A DNA stretch of 64,000 nucleotides, from assembly GCA_027625915.1 (NCBI GenBank), contig JANTQA010000012.1, forward strand, positions 9,880,501 to 9,944,500. Reading direction: 5' to 3'. Of the stretch, positions 62,886-64,000 are shown in pieces. A program made the translations under genes and the position numbers. The DNA is from Anaeramoeba flamelloides. Its lineage: Eukaryota > Metamonada > Anaeramoebidae. Under the pieces are notes generated by a model. It worked only from the letters and a program-made list of their open reading frames with translations. It did not search any database and had not been told where the DNA came from. Each line of letters opens with the position of its first letter. Within the stretch, counting starts at the first letter, position 1.

Positions 62886-63710
62886 ATGATTAAGGGATCT
62901 TTAATATCTTTACCACTGATCATCTTGTTAGTATTTTATTTTTTACTTTGCTTACATTCAACGTACCAGCTCGTTTTAGCAGTTTTGAACAAAATCAAAT
63001 TCTCGCACCGTGAAATCTATTTTGTGTTCATTTTTATCGCGTCGCTGTCGAGGGCCTTGCAATTCATTGTAGCTGATGAAGAATTAAATATGAACGACAA
63101 AACAGCATCAACAAAACTTGGCATTGTTGGCTGGACCTTTTTCCTCATGTCCTTCTATTTACTCTTGTTTGCAATTTCCAAATTGCACGAATCCTTGTCA
63201 GTTCTGGATAACCCAAGCCACAAGCCCAACAAATCTTATTTTTTTTTGATAATTTTTTTAGTGCTCGTGACATCGACATCCTTTGTCGTGACATACTATT
63301 CCAAAACAGCAGTTTTTTATATCGAGACCAGTATTTATCTTATCTCCTCATTGTGGATGTTCGTTCGCACGATCCAATTTCGGAAAATTATCCCTCTGGA
63401 ATATCGCGGCTTGACAGACCTAGTTTTCAACATTTTGAAGATTTGCTTAGCTTGTTCAATTGTGCGCTTAATCTGCGTCATACTTTTATTAGTCTTTGTT
63501 CAAAAAATGGGCTACTATATCAATTTGGCTTTGGCAATCTTTTTTTTTCTTGTAGAAATAATCCCCTTTACTTTTGTCAGCTTTTTTATTTTTTCTCTCA
63601 AGAAGCAAAACACAAAATCAGATCAAATGGTATTGTCCTTATTAGAGGAAAAGGAAACAATGTCAGGGATTTTAGAGAATTCAAATGAAAGCTTAGAGTC
63701 AGATTTTTAA
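62886..63710 (+). CDS. Seven-span membrane protein, TOM1/TOM3- or GPR137-like
   Basis: A single exon of 274 residues from ATG 62886. Seven hydrophobic segments are evenly spaced (about 6-30, 43-61, 78-104, 118-139, 143-162, 182-207, 211-236), and the tail is short and acidic (SLLEEKETMSGILENS). The second span's FIASLSRALQFI recalls the R-containing second span of THH1/TOM1/TOM3 and GPR137 proteins, which sit in endomembranes (in animals, recruiting regulators to lysosomes; in plants, hosting tobamovirus replication). The family call rests on topology and this motif only. A purine-rich AGAAAA repeat (62829-62858) lies just before the start. Coding composition is clearly richer in G+C than its flanks. 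Confidence 0.6.
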   Translation: MIKGSLISLPLIILLVFYFLLCLHSTYQLVLAVLNKIKFSHREIYFVFIFIASLSRALQFIVADEELNMNDKTASTKLGIVGWTFFLMSFYLLLFAISKLHESLSVLDNPSHKPNKSYFFLIIFLVLVTSTSFVVTYYSKTAVFYIETSIYLISSLWMFVRTIQFRKIIPLEYRGLTDLVFNILKICLACSIVRLICVILLLVFVQKMGYYINLALAIFFFLVEIIPFTFVSFFIFSLKKQNTKSDQMVLSLLEEKETMSGILENSNESLESDF

Positions 63711-64000
63711 AATGCTGATATTTGAATAATAAATGGGTAATAAAATTTCACTTCATTTTCATTTTTCCTTTTTATTGACAATTACATTCCAAAGAAATAG
63801 ACTGAAATTTCTGTTCTTTTTTTTTTTTTTTTTTTTTTGATTGGTACTTTGATATGTATTTATTGGTATGCCACTTTTTGGTATTAATTTATTGAACGGA
63901 CTCAGAATCCTAAATGAGAGGAATAATTGAGAATTGAAAAACAAGATAAATCATCCGAAATGGTACCCCATTTAAATTTCAAAGACAAGTAAATTATTTT
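63711..64000. other. 3' flank, no gene
   Basis: AT-rich spacer with a T run at 63819-63838. The minus frame at 63759-63944 is low-complexity. Confidence 0.5.

Noticed and set aside
63353-63688. Second plus-strand ORF within the seven-span gene
   Set aside because: Alternative frame of the TOM1/GPR137-like coding sequence.

Overview
The window is very AT-rich nuclear DNA from a unicellular eukaryote. The evidence is spliced genes with GT-AG introns, two ribosomal protein genes interrupted by short introns, long Lys/Asn/Glu-rich low-complexity tracts in proteins, and poly-A/poly-T and (TA)n runs between genes. The gene set (receptor-like kinases with FN3 repeats, a MAP3K, an eIF2-alpha kinase, small multi-membrane-span enzymes) suits a free-living amoeboid or flagellate protist such as an amoebozoan or an anaeramoeba-like metamonad. 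I cannot fix the lineage from sequence alone.

Layout: (1) 1-4621 (+) is the 3' part of a receptor-like kinase gene: cysteine-rich GCC2/GCC3 module, three FN3-like repeats, one membrane span and an atypical kinase domain. (2) 7982-13417 (+) is a five-exon GPR107/GPR108-like (Lung_7-TM_R, GOST) gene, assembled here from pieces that look unrelated when read as single ORFs. Its 3.76-kb third intron carries transposon copies. (3) 17654-18550 (-) is an unassigned protein with cysteine-peptidase-like motifs. (4) 23243-24001 (+) is a FAR-17a/AIG1-type lipid hydrolase. (5) 24.45-25.87 kb (-) is a stack of LINE 3' ends. (6) 30210-30763 (-) is RPL32 (eL32). (7) 36556-41495 (+) is a five-exon MAP3K-like kinase with an HGD instead of HRD catalytic motif. 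(8) 45508-46127 (+) is RPL21 (eL21). (9) 49586-51880 (+) is an HRI/PERK-like eIF2-alpha kinase. (10) 56404-61686 (-) is a two-exon MBOAT lysophospholipid acyltransferase whose 3.76-kb intron is full of palindromic repeats. (11) 61982-62313 (+) is a possible small two-exon gene. (12) 62886-63710 (+) is a seven-membrane-span TOM1/GPR137-like protein.

Between and inside these genes lies a dense layer of non-autonomous DNA transposons. The main one is a roughly 470-490 bp family with TA-flanked CAGT-type termini (Tc1/mariner style), with six delimited copies and one partial. There are also a 164-bp MITE nested in one copy, an 866-bp element with 266-bp inverted arms, a large palindrome with TTAA-linked termini, a 700-bp element with CACTA-like ends, and a palindrome split exactly at its centre by another element. 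One degraded Tc1-like transposase C-terminus (44.2 kb) hints at the source of movement. Introns fall into two classes: short ones of about 100-250 bp, and long ones of 1.5-3.8 kb, of which the two longest have clearly grown by transposon insertion.

The genes do not form an operon or an obvious pathway. Several encode membrane or lipid proteins (GOST, AIG1-like, MBOAT, TOM1/GPR137-like) and three encode signalling kinases. I see no retrovirus-like or Polinton-like element, no CRISPR array and no convincing tRNA or rRNA gene.
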